Of a stretch of 64,000 bases of DNA, positions 42,724-51,510 are shown piece after piece. Position numbers and translations under genes: made by a program. Positions within the stretch are counted from its first letter, which is position 1, and each line of letters starts with the position of its first letter. The notes beneath the pieces were generated by a model. The model had not been told where the DNA came from and did not search any database. It worked only from the letters and a program-made list of their open reading frames with translations. The stretch comes from Neobacillus sp. PS2-9 (GTDB lineage: Bacteria; Bacillota; Bacilli; Bacillales; Cytobacillaceae), in assembly GCF_030915525.1 (NCBI RefSeq), contig NZ_CP133269.1, forward strand, positions 2,133,001 to 2,197,000, given 5' to 3'.

Positions 42724-43458
42724 ATGACAAAAGTTCACCTTCTCATGAAGAAAGAAGAAATTAAAGAAGAGAAATTGGCAGAAGGAAATAAAATTGCCGT
42801 TGTTTTAGATGTGCTTTTGGCAACAACAACAATCGTATCTGCATTAAAGGAGGGTGCTAAGGAAGTCATTCCCGTTTTAAACAGCAATGAAGCCTTAGAA
42901 CTCGCAAAAAGATATAAACAAGGTGAATATGTTCTTGCAGGTGAGTTGAATGCTAACCCCATTGAAGGGTTTGTTTATCCGAGTCCAACCTTAATTGGAG
43001 AAGCCATCGCTGGTAGGACATTAATTTTATCTACTACGAATGGAACTGTTGCTTTAAGAAAATCACTATATGCAGATAAAATATATATCGCTTCAATAAT
43101 GAATAATCCTGCTGTTGCCAATGCCCTTCAAAAATGTAACGATAATCAAACCATTCTTGTTATCTGTTCCGGAAATTCAGGAGAAATAAGTCTTGAAGAT
43201 TTTTATGGTGCTGGACATTTCATAGATTGCTTGTTGAAAAATGGGAAGTTTGACTTAACAGATGCAGCTAAAGCAGCATTGTATTTTTATAGAGGCCAGG
43301 ATGATTCATATGAAATACTGCAAGATTCCTATGTTGGTAAATTACTTGAAAAATATAATCAACAAACAGATTTGACATTGGCAGCATCAAAAGGAAGCGC
43401 TTCAATTGTTCCCGTTTTAAAGAATGGAAGAGTAGTAATTGATACCATCTTTGTTTGA
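42724..43458 (+). CDS. ComB-type 2-phosphosulfolactate phosphatase family protein
   Basis: 244 residues, AAAGGGGAG site, 17 bases after the kinase gene. Family features: KIAVVLDVLLATTTIVSALK, EYVLAGELNANPIEGFVYPS, TLILSTTNGTVAL, VICSGNSGEISLEDFYGAGH. ComB removes phosphate from 2-phosphosulfolactate in coenzyme M or spore sulfolactate synthesis, but no other genes of those routes are here. Sitting beside a kinase that makes a phosphate ester, it may act on a phosphorylated intermediate or by-product of this pathway. That role is a guess. Confidence 0.85.
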   Translation: MTKVHLLMKKEEIKEEKLAEGNKIAVVLDVLLATTTIVSALKEGAKEVIPVLNSNEALELAKRYKQGEYVLAGELNANPIEGFVYPSPTLIGEAIAGRTLILSTTNGTVALRKSLYADKIYIASIMNNPAVANALQKCNDNQTILVICSGNSGEISLEDFYGAGHFIDCLLKNGKFDLTDAAKAALYFYRGQDDSYEILQDSYVGKLLEKYNQQTDLTLAASKGSASIVPVLKNGRVVIDTIFV

Positions 43459-43508
43459 AGAAAGCTCTAGTTCCGAAGTAAATAATTTTCATGAGGGGGG
43501 TGGGGAAG

Positions 43509-44282
43509 ATGAGGTTTTCGCAATCGATTGCAGTAGTGACAGGGGCTGGAAGCGGAATTGGCAGGGCTTCTGCTATTCGCCTTGCAAACGAAGGTGCCAA
43601 GGTCATCTTAGTTGGAAGGACAAGGGTGAAACTCGAAAAAACAGCGGAGGAAATCAATCGCACGAGTAAGATCCCGCTCGCTGAAATATTCACGGCTGAT
43701 TGTACAGATTCAGAGGATGTAGCGGAATTAGCCGAATATGTTCAAGTGCAATATGGAGACCTACATGTTCTTGTAAATAATGCAGGCGGTTCTCGACATT
43801 CAAGAATTTTGGAGATAACAGAACAGGACTGGGACTATGTCCAGGATGCTAATTTAAAAAGTGTGTTTTTAGTTTCAAAGGCGCTAGGGAAAATCATGAT
43901 AGAAGGGGCAAAGCATGAAGAACAACGAAGCCGAGCAATTGTAAACGTCGCCTCGTTGTCAGGACATCAGGCAGGTGTAGAAATACCTCATTATAGTGCA
44001 GCTAAAGCCGGGGTCATTAATTTCACACGATCACTTGCTTTAGAATTAGCACCTTTTGGCATTCGAGTCAATTCTGTGTCACCCGGATTTGTTGAAACTC
44101 CTCTAACAGAAAAAGGTTTAAAAAATGATCGATTCGTAAGAGCAATACAAAGAAACACAGCTTTACAGCGTGTGGGTAATCCTGAAGAAATTGCCAGTGT
44201 CATCGCTTTTGCTGCTTCACCTGAAGCATCCTATATGACAGGAGCGGATCTTTTAGTTGACGGTGGTTGGCTCATTAAATAA
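43509..44282 (+). CDS. Short-chain dehydrogenase/reductase
   Basis: 257 residues from ATG 43509; the ATG at 43491 is upstream of the GAGGGGGGTGGGGAAG site. IAVVTGAGSGIGRASAIRLA with a following arginine (ILVGRTRVK, favouring NADP), VLVNNAGGSR, VNVASLSG (serine) and HYSAAKAG (Tyr-x-x-x-Lys). Likely an oxoacyl or hydroxyacyl reductase/dehydrogenase. Second SDR of the cluster, with different coenzyme preference from the first. Confidence 0.88.
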   Translation: MRFSQSIAVVTGAGSGIGRASAIRLANEGAKVILVGRTRVKLEKTAEEINRTSKIPLAEIFTADCTDSEDVAELAEYVQVQYGDLHVLVNNAGGSRHSRILEITEQDWDYVQDANLKSVFLVSKALGKIMIEGAKHEEQRSRAIVNVASLSGHQAGVEIPHYSAAKAGVINFTRSLALELAPFGIRVNSVSPGFVETPLTEKGLKNDRFVRAIQRNTALQRVGNPEEIASVIAFAASPEASYMTGADLLVDGGWLIK

Positions 44283-44334
44283 ACGTGATTAGAAACCATT
44301 TAACTATATTATTTGATATGAAAGGAAGATGTAT

Positions 44335-45114
44335 ATGACTCAAGAACATTTAATTGTTGAAAAATTAGGACCGGTACTTTCTCTAACCTTAAATCGACCA
44401 GAAAGCTTAAACGCTTTTAGTCCAGAAATGATAATAGGATTAAAGGATGCTCTTTATAGTGCACAACAGGATGAGGACGTGCAGGTCATTGTTTTATCAG
44501 GAGCTGGCCGTTCATTTAGTGCGGGTGGCGATGTTAAAACCATGGGGCAGGCTAAAGGTGTTCAAGTATACGATCATATCGGCAGGCTTAATGAACTCAT
44601 CTTACTAATGAAAGATACGGAAAAACCAATTATTGCGGCAGTACATGGGTTTGCTGCTGGTGCCGGTGTCAACTTAGCCCTCGCTTGTGACTTAATTGTG
44701 GCTGCTGAAGAAAGTAAATTTGCCTTAAGCTTTTCACAGGTAGGGCTGGTTTCCGATGGGGGCGGTTCGTATTTACTACCAAGGTTGATTGGACCACATT
44801 TAGCAAAGCAATTCTTGTTTACAGCTGAACCAATTCCAGCAGAAAGATTATATCAGCTGGGTGTTATTAATTACCTTGTTCCAGTTGAAAAGCTTCAGGA
44901 GGAAACAACGAAGTTTGCTCTGAAATTAGCACATGGTCCTGGAAAAGCATACGGAAAGCAAAAGAAGTTAATTGATCAAGCATTCACATCCTCACTGGCG
45001 GACATTCTTGAACAGGAGCGTCTGATCCAGACACTGATGGTACAGACAGAGGACCACCAAGAAGGCATTGCAGCATTTAAAGAAAAGAGAAAACCAGCTT
45101 TTAAAGGGAAGTAG
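44335..45114 (+). CDS. Enoyl-CoA hydratase/isomerase
   Basis: 259 residues from ATG 44335, 8 bases after AAAGGA. Crotonase fold: ITRxx-like LTLNRPESLNAFSPEM, first oxyanion region SGAGRSFSAGGDVKTM near residue 60, second HGFAAGAGVNLALACDLIVA near 108, and LVSDGGGSYLLPRLIG. One of the two usual catalytic glutamates is replaced around FSQVGLVSDGG, as in PaaG-type isomerases, so a double-bond isomerase is as likely as a hydratase. This fits conversion of a 3-enoyl to a 2-enoyl-CoA. Confidence 0.87.
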   Translation: MTQEHLIVEKLGPVLSLTLNRPESLNAFSPEMIIGLKDALYSAQQDEDVQVIVLSGAGRSFSAGGDVKTMGQAKGVQVYDHIGRLNELILLMKDTEKPIIAAVHGFAAGAGVNLALACDLIVAAEESKFALSFSQVGLVSDGGGSYLLPRLIGPHLAKQFLFTAEPIPAERLYQLGVINYLVPVEKLQEETTKFALKLAHGPGKAYGKQKKLIDQAFTSSLADILEQERLIQTLMVQTEDHQEGIAAFKEKRKPAFKGK

Positions 45115-45126
45115 GAGATGAATGGT

Positions 45127-46101
45127 ATGAAAGCAGTACAATTAAAGGAATATGGTGGACCGGAAGTATTAAATCTAGTGGATATTGAAAGACCTGTTCC
45201 TAAAGGTCACGAAGTACTGATAGAAATCAAGGCTATTGGTGTGAACTATGCTGATACAGCGCGAAGAGAAGGACAATATGTGGTAAAAACACCTCTTCCG
45301 TTCATACCCGGTGCTGAGATTGCGGGAATTGTCGCTGAAGTGGGAGAAAATGTAACAAAAGTAAAGCCAGGGACCAGAATTGTTACGTTAATTGAATCGG
45401 GAGGATATGCTGAATTTGCTCTAGCCGATGAACGTGCTCTAATTCCAATCCCTGAACAATTAGATTTTCATACAGCAGTTGCCCTACCACTCCAAGGTTT
45501 AAGTGCTTATCATATTTTAAAAACAATGGGTCGTTTAGAAAAGGGGGAAAGTGTCCTCGTTCATGCGGCTGCAGGCGGCGTAGGTACCATCGCTGTACAG
45601 CTTGCTAAATTGTTCGGTGCAGGAAAAATAATTGCTACCGCAAGCTCCGATGAAAAATTAGCGTTAGCTCGTGAAATGGGAGCAGATGTACTTATCAACT
45701 ATACAGAGCCTGAATGGGAACAACAGGTTCTCGAGGCAACAGATGGTAGAGGTGTAAACGTTGCCCTAGAAATGGTCGGCGGGGAAGTTTTCAATAAAAC
45801 CGTGAGGTGTCTTGCCACATTTGGTCGACTTGTCATCTTTGGTGCCGCAAGCGGGGAACAAAGTCGTTTCTATCCATCCTCACTAATGGCAAGAAATCAA
45901 TCAGTGATCGGATTCTTTCTGCCACAAATTATGAGAAAACAAGAATTATTGCAACCTAGTTTAGTAGAGCTTCTTACCTATTTAGGTGAAGGGAAACTAA
46001 AACTTACAATAGGCGGTGTTTTCCCATTAGAGGAAGCAGCACAAGTCCATACCCTTTTACAATCACGGAAAACACAAGGAAAACTCATTTTAGAACCATA
46101 A
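45127..46101 (+). CDS. Zinc-free quinone oxidoreductase/MDR-type enoyl reductase
   Basis: 324 residues from ATG 45127, 9 bases after AGGAG which overlaps the preceding stop. Medium-chain dehydrogenase fold: MKAVQLKEYGGPEVLNLVDI, VNYADTARREGQY, FIPGAEIAGIVAEVGENV, and the NADPH loop VHAAAGGVGTIAVQLAKL. It lacks the cysteine cluster of zinc alcohol dehydrogenases, so it is a QOR-like NADPH reductase of quinones or enones. Confidence 0.88.
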   Translation: MKAVQLKEYGGPEVLNLVDIERPVPKGHEVLIEIKAIGVNYADTARREGQYVVKTPLPFIPGAEIAGIVAEVGENVTKVKPGTRIVTLIESGGYAEFALADERALIPIPEQLDFHTAVALPLQGLSAYHILKTMGRLEKGESVLVHAAAGGVGTIAVQLAKLFGAGKIIATASSDEKLALAREMGADVLINYTEPEWEQQVLEATDGRGVNVALEMVGGEVFNKTVRCLATFGRLVIFGAASGEQSRFYPSSLMARNQSVIGFFLPQIMRKQELLQPSLVELLTYLGEGKLKLTIGGVFPLEEAAQVHTLLQSRKTQGKLILEP

Positions 46102-46181
46102 ACAGTTAGCACCTAGTCTACCCATACTAATCTATCCATTTTTCTTATTTTTAGTAGAAAATTGAAAGGGTGAACCAATTT

Positions 46182-47177
46182 ATGAAAAATGTTGAAACAG
46201 TTACAGGTCCAATTCCCGTTGATAAACTTGGAAAGACACTTATTCATGAACACTTTATTTTTGGATATCCAGGATTCCAAGGTGACGTAACTCTAGGTCC
46301 TTTTAAGGAAGAAGAGTTCTTAGAAGCAGCTATTGCTGTAGCAAGACAAATCCAGAGTTTTGGTGTTCAAACGGTTGTGGACCCGACTCCTAATGAATGT
46401 GGTAGAGATCCACTATTCTTAAAAAAAGTTTCAGAAGCAACTGGATTACAAATTATTTGTGCGACCGGATATTATTATGAAGGGGAGGGGGCTCCTCCAT
46501 ACTTCAAGTTCAGACAGGCATTAGGTACTGCTGAAGAAGAAATTTATGAAATGTATAAAAAAGAGATATCAGAAGGAATTGCCGGAACAGGAGTTAAACC
46601 AGGCATTATTAAGCTAGCATCCAGCAAAGACCAGATTACTGAGTATGAAAAAATGTTCTTCCGGGCTGCAGCAAGGGTACAAAAGGAAACTGGCATCGTA
46701 ATCTTAACTCATACACAAGAAGGAACAATGGGTCCAGATCAGGCGAGAATGTTAATTGAACTTGGTGCTGACCCAAGTAAGATTATTATTGGTCATATGT
46801 GCGGAAATACTAACCCTGAATACCATAAGGAAGTCATGGACCAGGGAGTCAGAATCGGGTTTGACCGGTTTGGAATCCAAGGAATGGTTGGAGCACCATT
46901 CGACCAAGAAAGAGTGGCAACTTTAATGGATTTGTTGGATGCTGGTTACGAAGATCAAATTTTACTAGCTCATGATTCCGTTAATATTTGGTTAGGACGG
47001 CCTCCAATTATGAACGAGCAAGTGATGAAAATAATGGAGAATTGGCACCCTGGTCATATCTTTGAAAACATCCTACCAACACTTAGAGAGAATGGGGTAA
47101 CAGAGACACAAATCGATAAAATGCTAGGCAGGAACGCTGAAGCATTGTTTACTGGAGCACCATCAAAAGTTTTTTAA
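46182..47177 (+). CDS. Phosphotriesterase-family metallohydrolase, probable lactonase
   Basis: 331 residues from ATG 46182. All five metal ligands of the family are present: LIHEHFIF (His-x-His, near residue 22), the carbamylated lysine in PGIIKLASS (near 143), VILTHTQEG, IIIGHMCG, and the aspartate in LLAHDSVN (near 263). Family members in Gram-positive bacteria (PTE-like lactonases) open gamma- or delta-lactones; organophosphate hydrolysis is usually only a side activity. In this cluster it could turn a lactone into the 4- or 5-hydroxy acid that the ligase and kinase then use. 80 bases after the QOR gene. Confidence 0.87.
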   Translation: MKNVETVTGPIPVDKLGKTLIHEHFIFGYPGFQGDVTLGPFKEEEFLEAAIAVARQIQSFGVQTVVDPTPNECGRDPLFLKKVSEATGLQIICATGYYYEGEGAPPYFKFRQALGTAEEEIYEMYKKEISEGIAGTGVKPGIIKLASSKDQITEYEKMFFRAAARVQKETGIVILTHTQEGTMGPDQARMLIELGADPSKIIIGHMCGNTNPEYHKEVMDQGVRIGFDRFGIQGMVGAPFDQERVATLMDLLDAGYEDQILLAHDSVNIWLGRPPIMNEQVMKIMENWHPGHIFENILPTLRENGVTETQIDKMLGRNAEALFTGAPSKVF

Positions 47178-47190
47178 CACTTTCCAAAAA

Positions 47191-47224
47191 GAGGACTTGA
47201 ATATTAATTCAAGCCTCTTTTTTA
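47191..47224 (+). terminator. Terminator of the acyl-CoA cluster
   Basis: AAAAAGAGGACTTGAAT and ATTCAAGCCTCTTTTTT, 4-base loop. Confidence 0.88.
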
Positions 47225-47231
47225 TGCTTTT

Positions 47232-47414
47232 GGCTTTGTTATAGATTATATTGATTTAACACACCTGTTGATTGGAGCGGAAGGCGCGTAGACTCCTGCG
47301 GTAGTACGGGGCAGGGGAGACCCCGCAGGAGCGAAGCGACGAGGAGGCTCCCCGGAACGTCCGCGGAAAGCGAAGCGCCTGGAGCGGAAATCAACAGACA
47401 ATTTTAAGAAAGCC
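47232..47414. repeat. Dispersed repeat family 1, copy 4
   Basis: 183 bases, GGCTTTGTTATAGATTATAT at the left, GGAACGTCCGCGGAAAGCGA inside, ACAATTTTAAGAAAGCC at the right. More divergent than copies 3 and 5, with an intact GC-rich stem (CTCCTGCGGT..., CCGCAGGAGCG). Confidence 0.9.
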
Positions 47415-47601
47415 CAAATTTTTAAATGAAATATTAAAAAACTATGAACAAAGTATTAATTAGTCGGGAAGAATGCTCTTAATTGTTGATATGCATAAAA
47501 TTTGAGATAAACTAAAAAGTAAGAATCATTTATCTATATTAAATGGATTGCAGTTGTCTTTAATAAGGTATTTCCACGTTTTTATTTAGGAGATGAGCAT
47601 T

Positions 47602-48303
47602 TTGAGAATATTAGTGATTGAAGATAGTAAGAGTGTTTGCTCGATGATTGAAATGTTTTTTGCAAAAGAAGGAATTGAGGGAGAATTTGTAAATGATGGT
47701 CTAGAAGGCTATAACCGCTTTAAAAGTGAAACTTGGGATGCGCTAATTGTTGATTGGATGCTGCCAAGTATGGATGGAGTAACTATTTGCAGAAAGATTC
47801 GCGAAGAGAAGTTTACAGTTCCGATTATTATGTTAACTGCAAAGGATAGTGAATCTGATCAAGTGTTAGGTTTAGAAATGGGTGCAGATGATTATGTGAC
47901 AAAGCCTTTTAGTCCTCTTACACTAATGGCAAGAATTAAGGCAGTAACGCGAAGATTCCAAACGCAGATTCCAATGGAGCAGAAAAATATGGTTCAAACA
48001 GAATATTTTAATGTCAATAAAGATACTAGAGAAGTGATTGTTGACGGTACACCAATAACCAACTTAACACCAAAGGAATTTGATCTTCTGTACTTTATGG
48101 TGGAGCATCCACGGCAAGTCTTTTCAAGAGAGCAGTTGCTTGAAAGTGTTTGGGGATATCAGTTTTACGGTGATGAAAGAACGGTTGATGTTCATATTAA
48201 AAGGCTACGGAAGAAGGTTGAGACCACTTCACAGCCATTCTTTCATACTGTTTGGGGAGTAGGGTATAAATTTGATGAGTCCATCAAAACCGATCAAGTT
48301 TAA
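47602..48303 (+). CDS. OmpR-family response regulator
   Basis: 233 residues from TTG 47602, 9 bases after AGGAG; the ATG at 47593 directly abuts that site. Receiver domain with the acidic pair ILVIEDSK, the phosphorylated aspartate in LIVDWMLPSMDG (near residue 51), MLTAKD and KPF; winged-helix output domain ending WGVGYKFDES. The kinase gene overlaps its end by 29 bases. The protease HtrA gene downstream makes an envelope-stress role possible, but the sequence is not CssR-like. Confidence 0.9.
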   Translation: MRILVIEDSKSVCSMIEMFFAKEGIEGEFVNDGLEGYNRFKSETWDALIVDWMLPSMDGVTICRKIREEKFTVPIIMLTAKDSESDQVLGLEMGADDYVTKPFSPLTLMARIKAVTRRFQTQIPMEQKNMVQTEYFNVNKDTREVIVDGTPITNLTPKEFDLLYFMVEHPRQVFSREQLLESVWGYQFYGDERTVDVHIKRLRKKVETTSQPFFHTVWGVGYKFDESIKTDQV

Positions 48304-49705
48304 ATATTTCTATCAGCAGTTTTTTAGCCATATTAGTATTATTATTGTTGCCTTTTTAATTCTAAGTCTCTTGTTTGCTCATTATGTGGAAAATTTAGTT
48401 TATCAGAATAAGGCAGATGAACTTATTTCGTATGGCAAAGCCATTTTAACAGATATGAAAGAAACTCCTTTCGCGACTAAGGAAATTATGAATCAATATA
48501 GTACAGTATTAGCTGCACGAAAAATGAGTTTTAGTATGTTTGATGAGGATGGTAATCTGTATTTAGTTGGGAAACGCGGACCAGCTATTAAAGGGTTATC
48601 TGATAAGGAATGGAAGAAAATTACCGAAGGACAAACACTCATAGTACAAAGTGATTTTAAAAGGTTTGGACAGGAGGGGGTAACATTTGTTGTCTTACCT
48701 TATCATGATAATGGGAGATTTGTTGGCGGAATTTTGTTAACTTCCCCTATTAGTGGTTCTAGCGATATGATTCGTCAAATCAATAAATTTTTACTCTATA
48801 CAATTTTAATTGCCTCTGCTGTTTCGTTGTTATTAAGCTGGTTTTTATCAAGAATACATGTAAACCGTATTAAACGTCTTCGTGAAGCGACATCACTTGT
48901 TTCAGCGGGAAATTATCATGTTAATGTAAAATCTTCCAATTTTGATGAGATTGGTGAGTTAGCAAAGGATTTTAATCATATGGTGGATAAAATTAATACG
49001 TCAATGGAAGAAATCGAGAGTCTTGAAAACAGAAGAAGGCAGTTTATGGCAGATGTTTCTCATGAGATGAGGACGCCTTTAACGACCATCAGTGGAGTAA
49101 TTGAGGGATTGAGAAATAATATGATTCCTGAGAAAGACAAAGAAAAGGGTATTAATCTTGTCAGTCACGAAGCCAAAAGATTAATTCGGCTTGTCAATGA
49201 AAACCTAGATTTTGAGAAAATTCGTTCCAATCAAATCCAATTGTTTAGAGAAGACATACAGCTTCTAGAAGTATTGGAAATCATCCAAGAACAATTATTA
49301 CTACAGGCGGAAGAGAAAAATAATAAGCTCATTGTCGATGTAGAACCGGATATCATGGTGAATGCCGACTATGACCGCCTTGTTCAAATCTTGATCAACA
49401 TTACCAAAAATAGCATTCAATTTACTACTAATGGGACTATTTGGTTAAGAGGAAAAATGAATGTGAACTGGGTTATTATTGAAGTAGAAGATACGGGGAT
49501 TGGAATTGACCCAAATGAATTAGAAAATATATGGCGTCGTTTTTACAAAGCCGATATCTCAAGAACAAGTAACCCATATGGGGAGTTTGGTTTAGGTCTT
49601 TCGATTGTAAAACAATTGGTATTGTTGCATAACGGCGAAATTGAAGTGTTTAGTGAAAAAGGAAAAGGGACCAAATTTGTGATTCGTTTTCAAAAAATAC
49701 ACTGA
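48275..49705 (+). CDS. Sensor histidine kinase
   Basis: 476 residues from ATG 48275 inside the end of the regulator gene, so translation is coupled. Helix 1 (ISIIIVAFLILSLLFAHYVE), an extracellular domain of about 120 residues, helix 2 (LYTILIASAVSLLLSWFLS), HAMP, H-box FMADVSHEMRTPLTTISG near residue 262, N-box ITKNSIQF, EDTGIGID and FGLGLSIVKQLV. All motifs intact. Signal unknown. Confidence 0.92.
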   Translation: MSPSKPIKFKYFYQQFFSHISIIIVAFLILSLLFAHYVENLVYQNKADELISYGKAILTDMKETPFATKEIMNQYSTVLAARKMSFSMFDEDGNLYLVGKRGPAIKGLSDKEWKKITEGQTLIVQSDFKRFGQEGVTFVVLPYHDNGRFVGGILLTSPISGSSDMIRQINKFLLYTILIASAVSLLLSWFLSRIHVNRIKRLREATSLVSAGNYHVNVKSSNFDEIGELAKDFNHMVDKINTSMEEIESLENRRRQFMADVSHEMRTPLTTISGVIEGLRNNMIPEKDKEKGINLVSHEAKRLIRLVNENLDFEKIRSNQIQLFREDIQLLEVLEIIQEQLLLQAEEKNNKLIVDVEPDIMVNADYDRLVQILINITKNSIQFTTNGTIWLRGKMNVNWVIIEVEDTGIGIDPNELENIWRRFYKADISRTSNPYGEFGLGLSIVKQLVLLHNGEIEVFSEKGKGTKFVIRFQKIH

Positions 49706-49707
49706 GG

Positions 49708-49737
49708 AGAGCTACAGACATGTCTGTAGCTTTTTTT
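49708..49737 (+). terminator. Terminator of the two-component operon
   Basis: Perfect palindrome AGCTACAGACATGTCTGTAGCT (two 11-base arms), then TTTTTT. Confidence 0.88.
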
Positions 49738-49742
49738 ATGTA

Positions 49743-49887
49743 TAAAATTCCACTTCGAGAATTGTCCAGCTCCAGCGCCTAGCCCCTCGGGTCAAATAAC
49801 CTTCGACAATAAAAGTCAAAAGGCGGACTTTTCTTGCCGAAGAACATTTGCCTGTCGGGGCTGAACAAGGCGCTTGCGCTTTTCTTA
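49743..49887. repeat. Dispersed repeat family 2, copy 2
   Basis: About 145 bases, AAAATTCCACTTCGAGAATT at the left, GTCCAGCTCCAGCGCCTAGC, CCCTCGGGTCAAATAACCTT, then GAACATTTGCCTGTCGGGGC and GGCGCTTGCGCTTTTCTTA at the right. Confidence 0.88.
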
Positions 49888-50016
49888 TTGAAATTCATTG
49901 TTCTTTCTTACAAATTTTCAAAACCCGTTACAGATTGTTAATAATTTCTTAAGATTTGTCGGCTAAAGTATAGACAAGGTAAAAGAATTTAATATTCGAA
50001 AAGGAGATCGATTGTA

Positions 50017-51465
50017 ATGGATCGTTTGAATGAAAATGAATTCGAAAGAAATGATTCTAACTCATCTGAGATGACTGAAAATATAAATGCAAGTGTTTCT
50101 ACAGAATTTGAAAATAGAGAAGGAAATTCGAATGCGGTTGACGCGACTTTTGGTGCGAGGGGGAACGAATACGAGAGGGAAAATGTACAACCAATAAAAT
50201 CTGAAAATGAAGCCCATGAAGTCATGCCCCCGATAAGCGAGCAGACTCGTCCTACCAATCAACCAAGGGGAGAAAATCGTAAGAAACGAAATGTAAAAGG
50301 GCTTGCTTCTACCCTGGCAGCAGGAATAGTTGGATCTGTTTTGACCTTGGCTGTTCTGCCACATACAGATTATTTAAAAAACCTATATCCAGATGTAGAA
50401 AATCCGCAAGTAAACACTGCGGGGCAGAGTGGAAATACTGTTTCATCAGTAAAATCCGTTACTGCGCAACCTACTGCTGCTTCATCAAATTCTATAGCAG
50501 ATACAGTAGAAAAGATTTCAAAAGCAATTGTCGGTATCGTCAATTTCCAGCAACAGCAGAACAACTTTTACGAAAACCAAAATTCATCCCAAAGTGTGGA
50601 AAGTGGATCTGGTTCGGGTGTTATTTTTCAAAAAAATAAAGACATCGCTTATATTGTTACCAATAATCACGTTGTTGAAGGAGCATCAAAACTTGAAATT
50701 TCATTGTATGATGGAGAAAAGACAACCGCAGAAGTAGTTGGAACAGATGCGCTTACAGATCTTGCAGTATTAAAAATTGATGCCAAATATGTCACTTCAA
50801 CAGCAGACTTTGGAGATTCATCTACACTTCGCCCAGGTGACCAGGTATATGCGATTGGAAATCCACTTGGCTTGAATCTCTCAAGAACTGTTACTCAAGG
50901 AATTGTTAGTGCAACTAACCGGAGTATTTCTGTCACTACTTCAGCAGGAAATTGGGATACAAATGTTATTCAGACTGATGCAGCGATTAATCCTGGGAAC
51001 AGTGGAGGTGCATTAATCAATCCACAAGGACAGGTAATTGGTATTAATAGCTTAAAAATCTCAGAGAGCGGTGTAGAAGGATTAGGTTTTGCAATCCCTA
51101 GTAATGATCTCATTCCTATTGTGAATCAATTAATTAAAAATGGTAAGATTGATCGACCATACCTAGGAGTAGGACTTGCAGATTTAGAGGAAGTACCACA
51201 AATGTATTGGCAAAACCTACCGAATAATGTGAAAAAAGGTGTTATGGTTATGAACATTGATCCAAATTCTACAGCAGCAAAGGCAGGATTCAAACCAAAA
51301 GATATCATTGTATCAATGAATGGAAATGCCATTGCGAATTCATCTGATTTAAGAAAATATCTGTACTCAAAGGTTCAAACAGGTGATTCCATTAAATTTG
51401 AAGTATATCGTGACGGGAAGCTTATCACATTACATGCAAAATTAGTCAATAATAGTGGTGCATAA
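50017..51465 (+). CDS. htrA: Membrane-anchored HtrA-type serine protease
   Basis: 482 residues, AAGGAGA site. A long acidic cytoplasmic N-terminus (about 90 residues) and one membrane helix (GLASTLAAGIVGSVLTLAVL) put the rest outside the cell. S1C protease triad: His in IVTNNHVVEGA near 217, Asp in LTDLAVLKI near 247, Ser in NPGNSGGALINP near 328. One PDZ domain (about 385-475: PYLGVGLADLEE, SMNGNAIANSSDLRKYL). Degrades or refolds misfolded exported proteins. The closely spaced upstream sensor system may control it. Confidence 0.93.
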   Translation: MDRLNENEFERNDSNSSEMTENINASVSTEFENREGNSNAVDATFGARGNEYERENVQPIKSENEAHEVMPPISEQTRPTNQPRGENRKKRNVKGLASTLAAGIVGSVLTLAVLPHTDYLKNLYPDVENPQVNTAGQSGNTVSSVKSVTAQPTAASSNSIADTVEKISKAIVGIVNFQQQQNNFYENQNSSQSVESGSGSGVIFQKNKDIAYIVTNNHVVEGASKLEISLYDGEKTTAEVVGTDALTDLAVLKIDAKYVTSTADFGDSSTLRPGDQVYAIGNPLGLNLSRTVTQGIVSATNRSISVTTSAGNWDTNVIQTDAAINPGNSGGALINPQGQVIGINSLKISESGVEGLGFAIPSNDLIPIVNQLIKNGKIDRPYLGVGLADLEEVPQMYWQNLPNNVKKGVMVMNIDPNSTAAKAGFKPKDIIVSMNGNAIANSSDLRKYLYSKVQTGDSIKFEVYRDGKLITLHAKLVNNSGA

Positions 51466-51510
51466 TTAGAGGTAAAATAAGACCAATTAAAAGGGTCTTG
51501 AGGTGAAAAC

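Noticed and set aside
47602..51465. CssRS-HtrA secretion-stress module
   Set aside because: Order (two-component system then htrA) is suggestive, but the regulator and sensor do not look like CssR/CssS and a repeat and two terminator-like structures separate them from htrA. CssR-type boxes were not seen.
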